Assembly (NCBI GenBank): GCA_029101345.1
Contig: JAQXQU010000023.1
Coordinates: forward strand, 1 to 62,171
DNA length: 62,171 nt
Direction of reading: 5' to 3'
Origin: Erysipelotrichaceae bacterium
GTDB taxonomy: Bacteria; Bacillota_I; Bacilli_A; Erysipelotrichales; Erysipelotrichaceae
The number at the start of each line of letters is the position of its first letter. Within the stretch, counting starts at the first letter, position 1. Under the pieces are notes generated by a model that saw nothing but the letters and a program-made list of their open reading frames with translations, ran no database searches and had not been told where the DNA came from. Below are positions 18,132-27,589 of this stretch, piece after piece. Made by a program: the position numbers and the translations under genes.

Positions 18132-19250
18132 TTAGCGATAGGTTCTGACAGGTGAAATCAGCTGGACAACATCTGAATCCTTATCCGGTTTTATGACCAT
18201 TGGTCTTAATTCACCATTGAAACTAATGACTGCCACATCACTTCTAATAGCCCTTAAGGCATCAATCAGATATTTGCCAGAGCAGGAAATATTAAGTGGT
18301 TGTCCTTCATAGGAAATGACATCAATCTTTTCATATGATGAACCCATTTGTGATGAACAGGTAATATCAATCTGATTAGCATTTATCGAAAGACGAACAA
18401 TATTCTTGCCATCCGACTTGATGAAGGAACTGCGATCAACTGCATTAATAAGATTCTTGCTGTTAACAGTCAGGACCTGAGTGAATGTACCAGCTAAGAG
18501 CTTAGCAGTATCCGGGAAAGCATCATCCAGCAAACGGGTCTGGATTCGGGAATTTTTGAAAAGGAAACAGATTTTTTGGGAATCAATGATAATGGAAATG
18601 CTTTCTTCACCAACAATGGAATGAAGAACATCACTGAGATATTTAGCAGGAACAGTAATATTGAACTTCAGTTCCTGATCAACATCAACTGTCTTGGAAG
18701 CTAAACGGAAAGAGTCAGTTGCATTGACATGCAATTTGCCATTTTCCGCTTTCATATTAACACCAGTCAGAACTGGTCTGATTTCCTTATCGGAACATGC
18801 AAAGGAAGTCTGTTCAATGATATCACTGAACAGTTTGGTATCAAGTTTGAATGGATAACCGGAAGTAAACTCAAAATTGATTTCCGGATATTCAAAGGCT
18901 CTGATGCCGTTGATTTTGAATTCGGAATTGCCTCCGGAAATCTTAGTCAAAGTTCCATCCATCACTTCGATGCTGATTAGTTCTGAATCAATCTTTCTTA
19001 CTATTTCCAAAAGATATTTTGATTCAATGACAATCTCACCTTCTTCAAGAATAGTAAGAGTAGTATTATCCCCAACCTTCAATACAGTCTTAATGGAAAT
19101 ATTTGAATCAGAAGATGTTAAAGACAGTGCATCTTCACTGGCAACAATCTTAATGCCAGATAAGGCTGGTAGTGGTGTATTGTTGGCAATTGCTCGCGCT
19201 TGCAAAGTGAGCACATCCATAAATTCTCTTTTAGCAATTTTGAAATTCAT
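18132..19250 (-). CDS. dnaN: DNA polymerase III beta sliding clamp
   Basis: About 372 residues in three similar clamp domains. Family features include the N-terminal ALSGIKI segment, EYPEI followed by the second domain, NATDSFRLA and a C-terminus ending VQLISPVRTYR, which matches the usual M-P-x-R end of DnaN. ATG 19250 is preferred because GAGG lies seven bases upstream; an in-frame GTG at 19256 precedes it. DnaN follows dnaA but the usual next genes are separated by the inserted aldolase. Confidence 0.96.
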   Translation of the reverse strand: MNFKIAKREFMDVLTLQARAIANNTPLPALSGIKIVASEDALSLTSSDSNISIKTVLKVGDNTTLTILEEGEIVIESKYLLEIVRKIDSELISIEVMDGTLTKISGGNSEFKINGIRAFEYPEINFEFTSGYPFKLDTKLFSDIIEQTSFACSDKEIRPVLTGVNMKAENGKLHVNATDSFRLASKTVDVDQELKFNITVPAKYLSDVLHSIVGEESISIIIDSQKICFLFKNSRIQTRLLDDAFPDTAKLLAGTFTQVLTVNSKNLINAVDRSSFIKSDGKNIVRLSINANQIDITCSSQMGSSYEKIDVISYEGQPLNISCSGKYLIDALRAIRSDVAVISFNGELRPMVIKPDKDSDVVQLISPVRTYR

Positions 19251-19256
19251 ATTCAC

Positions 19257-19395
19257 GCCTCTTTTATTTATCTAAATATATATCTATTATTACTATTATT
19301 ATACTGTGGAAAAGTGTGGATAAGCAGATAACTCCCTTAGCTAAAGGGTTTTAGCGTACTTTTGGTGTTGATATTGACTGTTGGTTATTTGGTGA
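19257..19395. promoter_or_regulatory. dnaA-dnaN intergenic region with DnaA boxes
   Basis: TGTGGATAA at 19315-19323 is a perfect DnaA box (complement TTATCCACA) and TGTGGAAAA at 19305-19313 is a one-mismatch box directly beside it. Next to them is a very AT-rich tract. This fits the second half of a bipartite origin, with dnaA between the two parts. Confidence 0.6.
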
Positions 19396-20739
19396 TTATT
19401 TGATTCGTCCCTCAATCTCATTGATGACTTTGACATAAAGAGAATCAGATTTCAGCAGTTTTTCAACACGGTCACAGGCACTGATGACTGTTGAATGATC
19501 ACGCTTGCCAAATTCATTGCCAATATCCTTATAAGGAGCGTCAATCAGTTTCCGGCAAAGATACATGGCAATATGTCTGGCAGTCGCAATATTCTTGGTT
19601 CTGGTTGCAGAAATGATCTGTTGTTTAGTTAAGCCATAGTAATCACAAACACATTTTCTGATGACATTGATGGTTAATTCGTTCTTGGTTTCCTTGACCT
19701 GTCCTTTGAAGGCTTCCATTGCGGTTTTTAATGTGATGCGGTCTTCATCGGAAAAATTAATGGAATAGAAAAGCAGACGGTTGACAGCTCCTTCCAAAGA
19801 TCTGACATCAGTTGAAAAATTGGTGGCAATATAATTAAGAACTTCATCATCAACCAGATTGGTTTCAATATTGTTTGAGATTTTCATTTTCAAAATATTG
19901 ATACTGGTCTCATATTCCGGTGCTTCAATATTGACATTCAATCCTTGATTAAAACGGGAAATGATGCGATCTTCCAGTCCATGAATATCAGAAGGCACCC
20001 TATCAGCTGTCAAACAGACCTGCTTATAGTTGTTAACAAGATCATTGAAGACAGAGAAGAAGACTTCATGGGTCTTTTCCTTGCCAGCAATGAATTGGAT
20101 GTCATCCACAAGCAACAAATCCAAATCATGGAATGATTTTTTGAAGTCATCCAGTTTCTTGGTGGTTGTAGCTTTGCAAACTCCTTCGACAAAATCAAGA
20201 CCTGATACAAAGCCAATTTTCTTATTTGGGAAGAGTTGTCGGACTCGATTGCCGATAGCATTCAAAAGATGTGTTTTGCCTAGACCAGAATTGCCATAGA
20301 TGAATAAAGGATTATAGATTAAGCCAAGATTTTCAGCCACAGTTGATGCAGCTACCTGCGCTTGGGCATTGGAACGGCCGATGACGAAATTGCCAAAGTT
20401 ATAGGAAGGATCAATTTTCCGGGAAATAGCCAGTTCATCCCAGAGACTATTGCTGTAGTTCTGGAGTTCTTCCTTCTCTTCTTCAACCCTTAAGCAAAGA
20501 ATGGTCTTTTGGCCAACTGTCTCATGCAGACAATCTTCAATCAGTTTGGTTTTGTCTTTCAGAATGCTTAAATGAATTAAATGAGGCACAATAACCAAAG
20601 CAATACCATCTTCAAGCGATCTAAGCTTTGCTACAGAAAAATATAGATTAAAGACATTGTCATTTATCTCATGTGTTTCTTTTAATTTAGTTAGCGTTTT
20701 CTTCCAGACATCATTTAAATAATACTCGTTTGTTGTCAT
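19396..20739 (-). CDS. dnaA: Chromosomal replication initiator DnaA
   Basis: 447 residues. DnaA binds DnaA boxes and melts the origin. Domain I at the N-terminus is followed by a short linker, then the AAA+ domain (YNFGNFVIGRSNAQAQVAA, Walker A GNSGLGKTHLLNAIGN, Walker B LLLVDDIQFIAGKEKT, sensor VCLTADRVPSDIHGLEDRIISRF) and the DNA-binding domain IV (RTKNIATARHIAMYLCRKL and FGKRDHSTVISACDRV). Everything needed appears intact. It lies beside the box-rich origin region. Confidence 0.98.
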   Translation of the reverse strand: MTTNEYYLNDVWKKTLTKLKETHEINDNVFNLYFSVAKLRSLEDGIALVIVPHLIHLSILKDKTKLIEDCLHETVGQKTILCLRVEEEKEELQNYSNSLWDELAISRKIDPSYNFGNFVIGRSNAQAQVAASTVAENLGLIYNPLFIYGNSGLGKTHLLNAIGNRVRQLFPNKKIGFVSGLDFVEGVCKATTTKKLDDFKKSFHDLDLLLVDDIQFIAGKEKTHEVFFSVFNDLVNNYKQVCLTADRVPSDIHGLEDRIISRFNQGLNVNIEAPEYETSINILKMKISNNIETNLVDDEVLNYIATNFSTDVRSLEGAVNRLLFYSINFSDEDRITLKTAMEAFKGQVKETKNELTINVIRKCVCDYYGLTKQQIISATRTKNIATARHIAMYLCRKLIDAPYKDIGNEFGKRDHSTVISACDRVEKLLKSDSLYVKVINEIEGRIK

Positions 20740-20770
20740 ATTCTTATCTACCTAACATGTGTGCATTCTA

Positions 20771-20800
20771 ATTATATGCCTAGTAAAATAGGCATTTCCA
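20771..20800 (-). promoter_or_regulatory. dnaA promoter with dyad in the spacer
   Basis: On the minus strand TATAAT (complement of 20771-20776) is 32 bases upstream of the dnaA start. Between it and the -35 zone is a dyad ATGCCTA-6-TAGGCAT (20776-20795), placed where a regulator would block RNA polymerase. No strong -35 was seen. Confidence 0.5.
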
Positions 20801-20810
20801 TGTAAAAACA

Positions 20811-21130
20811 AAGTCATTTTTCCACATTCCACATTCAAAGTTTTCCACAAACCTAATAACTATCGCATATTAGACAGTTTTCCACATTTCTCCACATCTT
20901 TTTCAAGTGGAAAACTTGTTGATAATTTTTCCACATTGATATCCACTGTGGATAATCGTGATAGTGTAAAATTATCCACACCAGTTATGTTGATAAAATA
21001 ATCGATAAAATAAGGGTTTATTATGGTTTTCCACAAATCCACATAGTGTTGATAAGTCTCAAAAAATGCTGTTGGTAACCATAGTTGATAATAATGATTC
21101 CTAATAAGAAAATCAAAAGTTATTCACATA
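20811..21130. other. oriC: Chromosomal origin region (oriC) with DnaA-box cluster
   Basis: The 465-base gap upstream of dnaA is very AT-rich and full of DnaA-box-like nonamers. Perfect matches to TTATNCACA are at 20947-20955 (minus), 20972-20980 (plus) and 21120-21128 (plus). One-mismatch TTTTCCACA copies are at 20818, 20841, 20878, 20927 and 21027. Genes diverge from it on both sides, as expected for an origin. Confidence 0.88.
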
Positions 21131-21204
21131 GCTGCTTAGAAATTATCAACATTATATAATGAACATTAATTCACTTGTTAGAATGCTTATAATATAATAC
21201 TGAT

Positions 21205-21666
21205 ATGCATAAGATGGAAAAGACAACATTTACCAACATGTGCCTTGTTGTAAAAGAAAATATGATTCTGGTTCAGGATGGACATGATGAAAACTGGCCA
21301 GGATTGACCCTGCCTGGTGGTCATGTGGAAATTAGTGAATCCTTTTATGATGCGGTTATCAGGGAAGTAAAGGAAGAAACAGGTTTGACAATCACCAATC
21401 CAAAACTCTGTGGCATTGAGGAATATATACCTGAATATGAAAAAGGTGAAGATCGTTATGTCATGCTGTTATATCGGGCAAATGAATTTTCAGGTGAATT
21501 GAAATCATCAGATGAGGGTGAAGTCTTTTTCATTGAACGTGATAAGCTGGATGATTATGTCTTATCAATGGATTTAAAGGAAATTCTTCAGATAATTGAA
21601 AATGACAATTTCACGGAATTCTTCTATTATCAGGAAGGAAAAGACTGGAAAAAGAAAATAGTATAG
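21205..21666 (+). CDS. NUDIX hydrolase
   Basis: 153 residues. The Nudix box is complete: GGHVEISESFYDAVIREVKEETG (G-x5-E-x7-REUxEExGU), at about residues 38-60. Such enzymes hydrolyse nucleoside diphosphate-linked compounds; the N-terminus (TNMCLVVKENMILVQDG) resembles the MutT/8-oxo-dGTP-like branch. Substrate is not predictable. There is no ribosome site before ATG 21205, while TATAAT lies at 21188-21193, so the message may be leaderless. Followed after 9 bases by a beta-helix gene. Confidence 0.92.
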   Translation: MHKMEKTTFTNMCLVVKENMILVQDGHDENWPGLTLPGGHVEISESFYDAVIREVKEETGLTITNPKLCGIEEYIPEYEKGEDRYVMLLYRANEFSGELKSSDEGEVFFIERDKLDDYVLSMDLKEILQIIENDNFTEFFYYQEGKDWKKKIV

Positions 21667-21675
21667 GAGTCAGAT

Positions 21676-22329
21676 ATGTTAAAGACTGCAGATCTTTTTG
21701 ATTTAAATCACACATTAGCCAAGGATTATCTTCAAGAATATGAATATCCTTGGGAAGCGCTAAAAGGCATCAGGAATCTGATCATTGAATTGCAAAAGAG
21801 TCTTGGTGATGAATATGTTGAAACAAGTCCTCAGGTCTTTGTTCATAAAGAGGCAACAATTTTTCCTACTGCTTATTTAGGTGCGCCTTGCATCATTGGC
21901 AAAGGAACAGAAGTAAGACATGGTGCTTTTATCAGAGGCAGTGCCCTGGTTGGCGAAAACTGTGTTGTTGGCAATTCTGTTGAACTGAAAAATGTCATAC
22001 TTTTTGATAATGTTCAAGTTCCTCATTACAATTATGTTGGTGATTCAATTCTGGGTTATAAATCCCATATGGGTGCCGGATCCATTACTTCCAATGTCAA
22101 ATCAGACAAGAAGAATATAATTATCCATGGTGAAGTGGAAATGGAGACTGGCATCAAGAAAATTGGTGCTATGCTCGGTGATAATGTGGAAGTTGGTTGT
22201 AATTCCGTGCTTAATCCTGGTACTATCATAGGTCCTAACAGCAACGTTTATCCTTTGTCATGTGTCAGAGGTGTAATTCCAGCTAACAGCATTCGCAAAC
22301 ATGATGGAACAATTGTACAGAAAGCATAA
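21676..22329 (+). CDS. Left-handed beta-helix (hexapeptide) protein, GlmU-C-terminal-like
   Basis: 217 residues. From about residue 55 the sequence follows hexapeptide repeats (VFVHKEATIFPTAYLG, CIIGKGTEVRHGAFI, ALVGENCVVGNSVELKNVILFDNVQVPHYNYVGDSILGYKSHMGAGS), the left-handed beta-helix used by acyl- and nucleotidyl-transferases. The H-Y-N-Y-V-G-D-S stretch with GAGS is what is seen in GlmU-type acetyltransferase domains, yet the uridylyltransferase domain is absent. A stand-alone acetyltransferase is likely; substrate unknown. GGAG precedes the ATG. Confidence 0.8.
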   Translation: MLKTADLFDLNHTLAKDYLQEYEYPWEALKGIRNLIIELQKSLGDEYVETSPQVFVHKEATIFPTAYLGAPCIIGKGTEVRHGAFIRGSALVGENCVVGNSVELKNVILFDNVQVPHYNYVGDSILGYKSHMGAGSITSNVKSDKKNIIIHGEVEMETGIKKIGAMLGDNVEVGCNSVLNPGTIIGPNSNVYPLSCVRGVIPANSIRKHDGTIVQKA

Positions 22330-22383
22330 AGACATTCTGCTGTATTGATTATTCAAAAACATAATCTATCAATTATAAATGAG

Positions 22384-22416
22384 AAAAAATGCACATTGAT
22401 ATGTGCATTTTTTTGG
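22384..22416. terminator. Bidirectional terminator
   Basis: AAAAATGCACAT TGAT ATGTGCATTTTTTT: a stem with A-run and T-run between the convergent beta-helix gene (+) and serine dehydratase gene (-). Confidence 0.88.
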
Positions 22417-22452
22417 TTATAAAAAACATAAAGTTTGAAATACAAACAATGG

Positions 22453-23646
22453 CTATTGAACTTTGGTTGCCAGACCACCAAGGGATGTTTCCTTCAATTC
22501 CCTTGGTATCATTTTGCCAGTATCCTTCATGGTATTGATGATGGTATCAAAACTGACAATATTTGGGGAAATATCAAATTTGTATTTTGATAAGACAGCA
22601 GCGTCAATAGCTCTGATAACAGCCACAGCGTTTCTTTCAATGCATGGAATGATGACCAGGCCATGAACAGGATCACAAGTCAAGCCTAAATGATGTTCCA
22701 TGGCTATTTCAGCCGCATATTCAATCTGGTCCATTGAAAGATTCAAAAGATAAGCATAGGCTGCAGCAGCCATCGAACAGGCAGTTCCTATCTCTGCCTG
22801 GCACCCACCCATTGCCCCGGAAATTGTTGCATTCTCCTTGATCAGATTGCCAAAGATGGAAGCCACTGCCAAAGAATCGATCAGTTTGTCATCATCAAAA
22901 CCAAGATTGTGCTTGCAATAATACATCAAAGAAGCCATGACTCCACAAGAACCATCAGTTGGTGCAGTTACTACAATATCCCGATCAGCATTCTGTTCAT
23001 TGGCACTATAGGCATAAGCCATCAGAAAGAGCCTGTTTTGCATTTGCTGATCATTTTCGCATATTGCCTTTTGATAGAGTTTGGAAGCACAGCGTTCTAT
23101 TTTGATGGAACCTGGCAAAAAGCCCTCTGCTTGCAGCCCCTTTTCAACACAGCTATCCATTGTTTTAAGAATCATCTTCAGATAATCCCGAATATTATCA
23201 TCTTCATGCTGATAGACATAATCACAAAGTGACCACCCTTCCTTTTGACAGCGTTCCTTGATTTCTACCAAGCTTTTTTCCTGATATGGACAGGCAATAG
23301 CAAAATCCTTTTCCCTGATTTTGATAGTTCCTCCACCAATGGAAAAAACAGTCCATTTGATTATCTTGCCATTAACATTGCCATATAGATAGAAGCCTGA
23401 TGGGAATTCTTCATCCCAATCCAATTTGAAATCAATGCTGCAAGGAATATCCGCAAAGGTTTTTTTGATAATATAGTCGGTAAAATGTCCCTTGCCAGTC
23501 AGTGATAATGAACCATAGAGTTCAATATTGACTGAACTGACATCAGGATATTCTTCCAAAAACATCTTGCATGCCCGATAAGGAGCCAATGTATGTGAAC
23601 TTGAAGGACCTGGTCCTGCTTTGTATAATTCTCTAATCGTTTCCAT
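22453..23646 (-). CDS. sdaA: L-serine ammonia-lyase, iron-sulfur type, fused alpha/beta chains
   Basis: 397 residues. Deaminates L-serine to pyruvate and ammonia using a [4Fe-4S] cluster. The N-terminal part (KAGPGPSSSHTLAPYRAC) is the beta-chain start and the C-terminal part is the alpha chain with GSCGVMASLMYYC, ISGAMGGCQAEIGTACSMAAAA and GLTCDPVHGLVIIPCIERNAVA, containing the cluster cysteines. The ORF is single-chain, compared with the separate sdaAA/sdaAB genes in many Bacillota. Stand-alone gene, divergent from the HAD phosphatase. Confidence 0.93.
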   Translation of the reverse strand: METIRELYKAGPGPSSSHTLAPYRACKMFLEEYPDVSSVNIELYGSLSLTGKGHFTDYIIKKTFADIPCSIDFKLDWDEEFPSGFYLYGNVNGKIIKWTVFSIGGGTIKIREKDFAIACPYQEKSLVEIKERCQKEGWSLCDYVYQHEDDNIRDYLKMILKTMDSCVEKGLQAEGFLPGSIKIERCASKLYQKAICENDQQMQNRLFLMAYAYSANEQNADRDIVVTAPTDGSCGVMASLMYYCKHNLGFDDDKLIDSLAVASIFGNLIKENATISGAMGGCQAEIGTACSMAAAAYAYLLNLSMDQIEYAAEIAMEHHLGLTCDPVHGLVIIPCIERNAVAVIRAIDAAVLSKYKFDISPNIVSFDTIINTMKDTGKMIPRELKETSLGGLATKVQ

Positions 23647-23695
23647 ATCTCTTACATTATATAATAATGAGGATGTGTTTTAGGAAGGTGTGAAG

Positions 23696-24349
23696 ATGTA
23701 TAAGGGTGTAATATTTGATTTGGATGGAACAGTACTTGATACGATTGAAGATATCAAGGATGCTCTAAATGAGGCCTTAGGTAAAATGGGCTACTTTCAT
23801 TCCTATAGCAATGAAGAGACAATGCTGATGGTGGGCAGCGGTTTCAAGGTTCTGATTGAAAGGGCTGTACCAGAAAATACATCAGATGAAGATGTTGAAA
23901 AGGTCTTGCATTATTTTATTGAAGCATATGATAAATGCTATGATAAGAAGACCAAAGCCTTTAGCGGCATCAGAGAAGTATTAGGAACAATGATGGACAA
24001 AGGCATCAAATTGGCCATCAATTCCAATAAACAGGATGATTTTACCAAAGCTCTGATTGCAAAATGCTTTAATGATATCAATTGGACTGCTGTCATCGGC
24101 TATCGTAATAATCATAAAAAGAAACCAGATCCAGAATCTGTCTTTGAAATAGCCAAACTAATGAATCTGCCATTAAATGAACTGCTATATGTTGGTGATA
24201 GCGATGTTGATATCATGACTGGCCATAATGCAGGCATTGATACAATACTAGTCAGCTGGGGCTACCGTCCATTGGAAATAGCAAAGAAAACAAAGCCGAA
24301 ATATATTGCAAACAATCCTAAGGAAATGCTTGAAATCATCATAAAATAA
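23696..24349 (+). CDS. HAD-family phosphatase, phosphoglycolate phosphatase-like
   Basis: About 217 residues from ATG 23696 (AGGAAGG five bases upstream). Complete HAD motifs: FDLDGTVLDT, INSNKQDDF, the lysine in HKKKPDPESV, and LYVGDSDVDIMTGHNAG. The cap is the C1 four-helix type between motifs I and II. Gph-like enzymes dephosphorylate 2-phosphoglycolate, but this subfamily is promiscuous. In contrast to the two HAD genes near serS, motif I here is the regular D-x-D. Confidence 0.85.
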   Translation: MYKGVIFDLDGTVLDTIEDIKDALNEALGKMGYFHSYSNEETMLMVGSGFKVLIERAVPENTSDEDVEKVLHYFIEAYDKCYDKKTKAFSGIREVLGTMMDKGIKLAINSNKQDDFTKALIAKCFNDINWTAVIGYRNNHKKKPDPESVFEIAKLMNLPLNELLYVGDSDVDIMTGHNAGIDTILVSWGYRPLEIAKKTKPKYIANNPKEMLEIIIK

Positions 24350-24394
24350 GGCTTTATTGATTGCCTAAAGCCTGAAAATCAATTAGAATATTGG

Positions 24395-24592
24395 TGTCAC
24401 ATTGAAAAGAAGAGTAGCTTATATCATATCTGCAAGCGAGTCCTGAATTGGTGGAAAGAGGATCAGTAAAAATAAGTGAAGAAAGACTTGGAGTGAAACG
24501 TATTTCTGCGTTAAAGATATCAAGGGCATGGATGTTTCCATGAACTAAGGTGGTACCGCGTTAATGACGTCCTTAGATCAGGGCGTTTTTTA
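24395..24592 (+). promoter_or_regulatory. T-box leader of lysS
   Basis: Contains the T-box sequence CTAAGGTGGTACCGCG (24545-24560), an exact consensus match, followed by complementary GTCCTTAG and a GGGCGTTTTTT terminator tail. Upstream features AAGAAGAGTAGCTTA and GGTGGAAAGAGGATCAG resemble stem I elements, and AAAAATAAGTG around 24468-24478 could supply a lysine specifier (AAA/AAG). It should allow lysS transcription when tRNA-Lys is uncharged. Confidence 0.88.
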
Positions 24593-24607
24593 TTTACAGG
24601 AGGAAAA

Positions 24608-26110
24608 ATGGAAAGAGTATTAAATGACCAGCAAAAAGTCAGAAGACAGAAGATGGAAGATTTAAGAAACAAAGGCATCAATCCTTTTGGCAATGCCTTT
24701 GCAAGAACAGCATTCATTAAGGATATCAGAGACAACTATAGCCAGTTCAATAAGGCAGAACTTGAAGAAAAGAAAGTTGATGTCAGAATTGCTGGCCGTA
24801 TCATGTCCAAAAGAAGAATGGGCAAGATGTGCTTTATGAACATTCAGGACAAGACCGGAAGAATTCAGCTTGTCATCAACAAGGCAGACCTAGGTGAAGA
24901 GCCATATGAACTAGTCAAGGCATCAGATTTGGGAGATATCATTGGCTTGGATGGTTATATCTATCGCACTAACCCTACTGAACAGAATCCACAAGGTGAA
25001 TTGTCTGTTTATGTTCTGCAATATACCCATTTGACTAAGGCTTTGACACCACTGCCAGAAAAGTTTCACGGACTTACTGACAAGGAAGAAAGATATCGAA
25101 GAAGATATGTTGATCTAATAATGAATGAAGAATCAAAGAAAGTTGCTTTCCTAAGACCACAGATTCTAAGGACCATTCGTGATTATATGGATAACCAGGG
25201 CTTTACAGAAGTGGAAACACCAGTTCTTACTACTTTATTGACTGGTGCTTCAGCTCGACCTTTTGTGACTCATCATAATACCCAGGATCTTGATATGTAT
25301 CTGCGCATTGCCCTGGAATTAAATCTCAAGCGTCTTCTGGTTGGTGGCATGGAAGCAGTTTATGAAATTGGCCGAACATTCAGAAATGAAGGCATGGATG
25401 CTATGCATAATCCGGAATTCACTTTGATGGAAGCCTATCTGGCTTATTCCAATCTTGAAGGAATGATGGATCTGACTGAAGGCATGTATTGTACAATTGC
25501 TGAAAAGCTAGGCAAGGATACCTTTAAATTCCTTGGCCATGACATCTGCATCAAGGCTCCATTCAAGCGTTTATCAATGGTTGAAGCAATCAAGGAACAG
25601 ACTGGCATTGATTTCTCAAAGGAGATGAGTTTTGAAGAAGCTGCTGAGCTAGCCAAGGAACATCATATTGAAGTAGAAAAGCATTTCACTGTTGGCCACA
25701 TCATCAATGCTTTCTTTGAAACTTATGTTGAAGAAACTTTGATTCAGCCAACCTTCCTCTATGGTCATCCAGTTGAGATTTCTCCTCTAACAAGAGCTAA
25801 TGAAAAGGATCCACGTTTTGTTGACCGCTTTGAACTGTTCATTGGTGGTAAGGAATTTGCCAATGCCTATACCGAGCTTAATGATCCAATTGATCAGCTG
25901 GCCAGATTTGAAGACCAGCTCAAAGCACGTGAATTAGGTGATGATGAAGCTAATGATATTGATATGGATTTCGTTGAAGCATTGGAATATGGCATGCCAC
26001 CAGCAGGTGGTATTGGCTATGGCATTGATAGATTGTGCATGCTGTTTACCGAAGCAGAATCCATCAGAGATGTCATCCTATTCCCCACAATGAAGCCAGT
26101 ATCGGATTAA
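24608..26110 (+). CDS. lysS: Lysine--tRNA ligase (class II)
   Basis: 500 residues. An N-terminal OB-fold anticodon-binding domain ([23 protein letters not shown]) precedes the class II core: [12 protein letters not shown], motif 2 in [42 protein letters not shown] and motif 3 [24 protein letters not shown] lies before ATG 24608. T-box controlled. The downstream IS remnant begins within a few bases of its stop. Confidence 0.98.
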   Translation: MERVLNDQQKVRRQKMEDLRNKGINPFGNAFARTAFIKDIRDNYSQFNKAELEEKKVDVRIAGRIMSKRRMGKMCFMNIQDKTGRIQLVINKADLGEEPYELVKASDLGDIIGLDGYIYRTNPTEQNPQGELSVYVLQYTHLTKALTPLPEKFHGLTDKEERYRRRYVDLIMNEESKKVAFLRPQILRTIRDYMDNQGFTEVETPVLTTLLTGASARPFVTHHNTQDLDMYLRIALELNLKRLLVGGMEAVYEIGRTFRNEGMDAMHNPEFTLMEAYLAYSNLEGMMDLTEGMYCTIAEKLGKDTFKFLGHDICIKAPFKRLSMVEAIKEQTGIDFSKEMSFEEAAELAKEHHIEVEKHFTVGHIINAFFETYVEETLIQPTFLYGHPVEISPLTRANEKDPRFVDRFELFIGGKEFANAYTELNDPIDQLARFEDQLKARELGDDEANDIDMDFVEALEYGMPPAGGIGYGIDRLCMLFTEAESIRDVILFPTMKPVSD

Positions 26111-26119
26111 AAACCCATA

Positions 26120-26465
26120 AAAATGGTTTTGACACGAAGTGAACCCAATTTCTTGGACATTGAAATGAGCATGCTGCCTGAATAGTAATTAAGGATTGGT
26201 TTCTGTATTCTACAGGAGTCAATCCTTTTGGTTTTGCAGCAATCCTCTGATTGTCATGGTAGCGGATGCAATCCTCCATCTCTTTCTGCAATTCTTCTAG
26301 TGTATTGAATGCATGTTCATATCCATAGAACATTTCATTCTTCATCCTGCCAAAGAAGCTTTCCATAGGCGAATTGTCCAGGCATTGATTGAATGATGCC
26401 TTTGTCCTTTAGTGCTTTATTATATTCATTCATCTGGTATTGCCACCCCTAATCTGAATGCAGGA
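26120..26465 (-). pseudogene. IS3-family transposase (IS150-like orfB) remnant
   Basis: Reading on the minus strand, pieces of an rve-type transposase remain: HSD then a stop then GWQYQMNEYNKALKDKGIIQS, a deletion with frameshift, and CLDNSPMESFFGRMKNEMFYGYE through HDNQRIAAKPKGLTPVEYRNQ. The intact family reads H-S-D-Q-G-W-Q-Y and SMSRRGNCLDNSPMESFFG, so both a nonsense codon and a deletion are visible. The outer end GACACGAAGTGAACCCAATT at about 26131-26150 looks like an IS terminal sequence. It marks the left edge of an accessory island. Confidence 0.8.
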
Positions 26466-26930
26466 ATAAATCCTTCATAACTCTTAACCTGTTCAATATC
26501 ATCCAGCAGAAAAAGAGTATAGAGAGGATGTGTAAAATATTTCATGCTATCTAAATATTAGACCACTGGCCTCCCCTTTTCCGCCTTGCCAGTGAAAAGT
26601 TTGATTTTGTGTCTCAATAGCCTTAATGCAAGTCTTTTACTTAATCCGGCAATCAAAAAATAGAAAACATCTTTGCAGTTGTTATATGCACTCTGAACAA
26701 TCGACGTTTTGTCGCATCAGGGTTAACCTACAATTTCCAAAACCGAATCAAACTCTTTAAATGAATATGATTACCTGAGGTTGTACTTAAAGTATTTCCT
26801 TATTATCTCAACATAGTGTTTTCGTAAGGTGTGATTCATTTGATATTCACTTTCCAGTAATTAACTCGTAAGTAAATAAATCACCAATATTATGCTTGAG
26901 TATAGGCGGCAAAATAAAGGCTCAGCATAT
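26466..26930. other. Non-coding stretch with no recognisable gene
   Basis: About 460 bases between the transposase remnant and the AbiE operator. Short decayed sequence with no continuous frame; probably more of the degraded insertion element. I see no RNA gene or repeat of note in it. Confidence 0.5.
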
Positions 26931-26975
26931 TGACATATATGCTTAATTTAATTTAAATTATAAGCATAAATGTCA
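26931..26975. promoter_or_regulatory. Long inverted repeat upstream of abiEi (candidate operator)
   Basis: A 45-base imperfect palindrome: TGACATATATGCTTA on the left mirrors TAAGCATAAATGTCA on the right, with an AT-rich centre. AbiEi antitoxins bind inverted repeats at their own promoter, so this is the expected operator, ending 21 bases before the abiEi start. Confidence 0.65.
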
Positions 26976-26995
26976 AAGCAAAAGGAAGTGATCGT

Positions 26996-27589
26996 ATGGC
27001 ATGTTCTGAAGAAATTGTCAAAATGGCAAAAGAAAATAATGGAATCGTTACTGCGTCGATGGTATCTGATGCCGGCATTTCCAGAGGAAATTTAAAATAC
27101 CTGGCTGATAAAGGGAAACTGGAAAAAGTATCCCGTGGGGTATATGTCCTTCCTGAAAGCTGGGAGGATGAATTCATAAATGCGCAAAGCAGATATAAGA
27201 AGGGAATCTTCTCTCTGGAAACGGCTTTGTTTCTTCATGATCTTACCGACAGAACACCAAATAAGTTATCCATGACATTCCCCTCCACATACAATCTAAC
27301 GAGCCCTAAGAATAACGGCATCTGCTGCAACAGTTCAAAAGAGCCTTTGTACAGTTTGGGCATCACAGAAGTCGAGACCCCAGGCGGCAATATGGTGAGA
27401 GCATACAACGTAGAACGTACTTTGTGCGACCTGCTTAAACCGAGAAACGAAAGCGATATTCAGATGGTTACCGAAGCGTTCAAAAGATATACATCGGGAA
27501 ACAGTAAAAACATTCCTCTTCTGTCTGAGTATGCGAAGACTTTTAAGGTGGATGATAAGTTAAGATCTTATCTGGAGGTGCTGCTATGA
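26996..27589 (+). CDS. abiEi: AbiEi antitoxin, transcriptional regulator of type IV TA system
   Basis: 197 residues. The N-terminal winged helix (GIVTASMVSDAGISRGNLKYLADKGKLEKVSRGVYVL) and a C-terminal AbiEi domain (IFSLETALFLHDLTDRTPNKLSMTFP, then AYNVERTLCDLLKPR) are both evident. It represses its operon and counters AbiEii. GGAAGTG lies upstream of the ATG. The stop overlaps the toxin start (ATGA), so the two are coupled. Confidence 0.93.
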   Translation: MACSEEIVKMAKENNGIVTASMVSDAGISRGNLKYLADKGKLEKVSRGVYVLPESWEDEFINAQSRYKKGIFSLETALFLHDLTDRTPNKLSMTFPSTYNLTSPKNNGICCNSSKEPLYSLGITEVETPGGNMVRAYNVERTLCDLLKPRNESDIQMVTEAFKRYTSGNSKNIPLLSEYAKTFKVDDKLRSYLEVLL

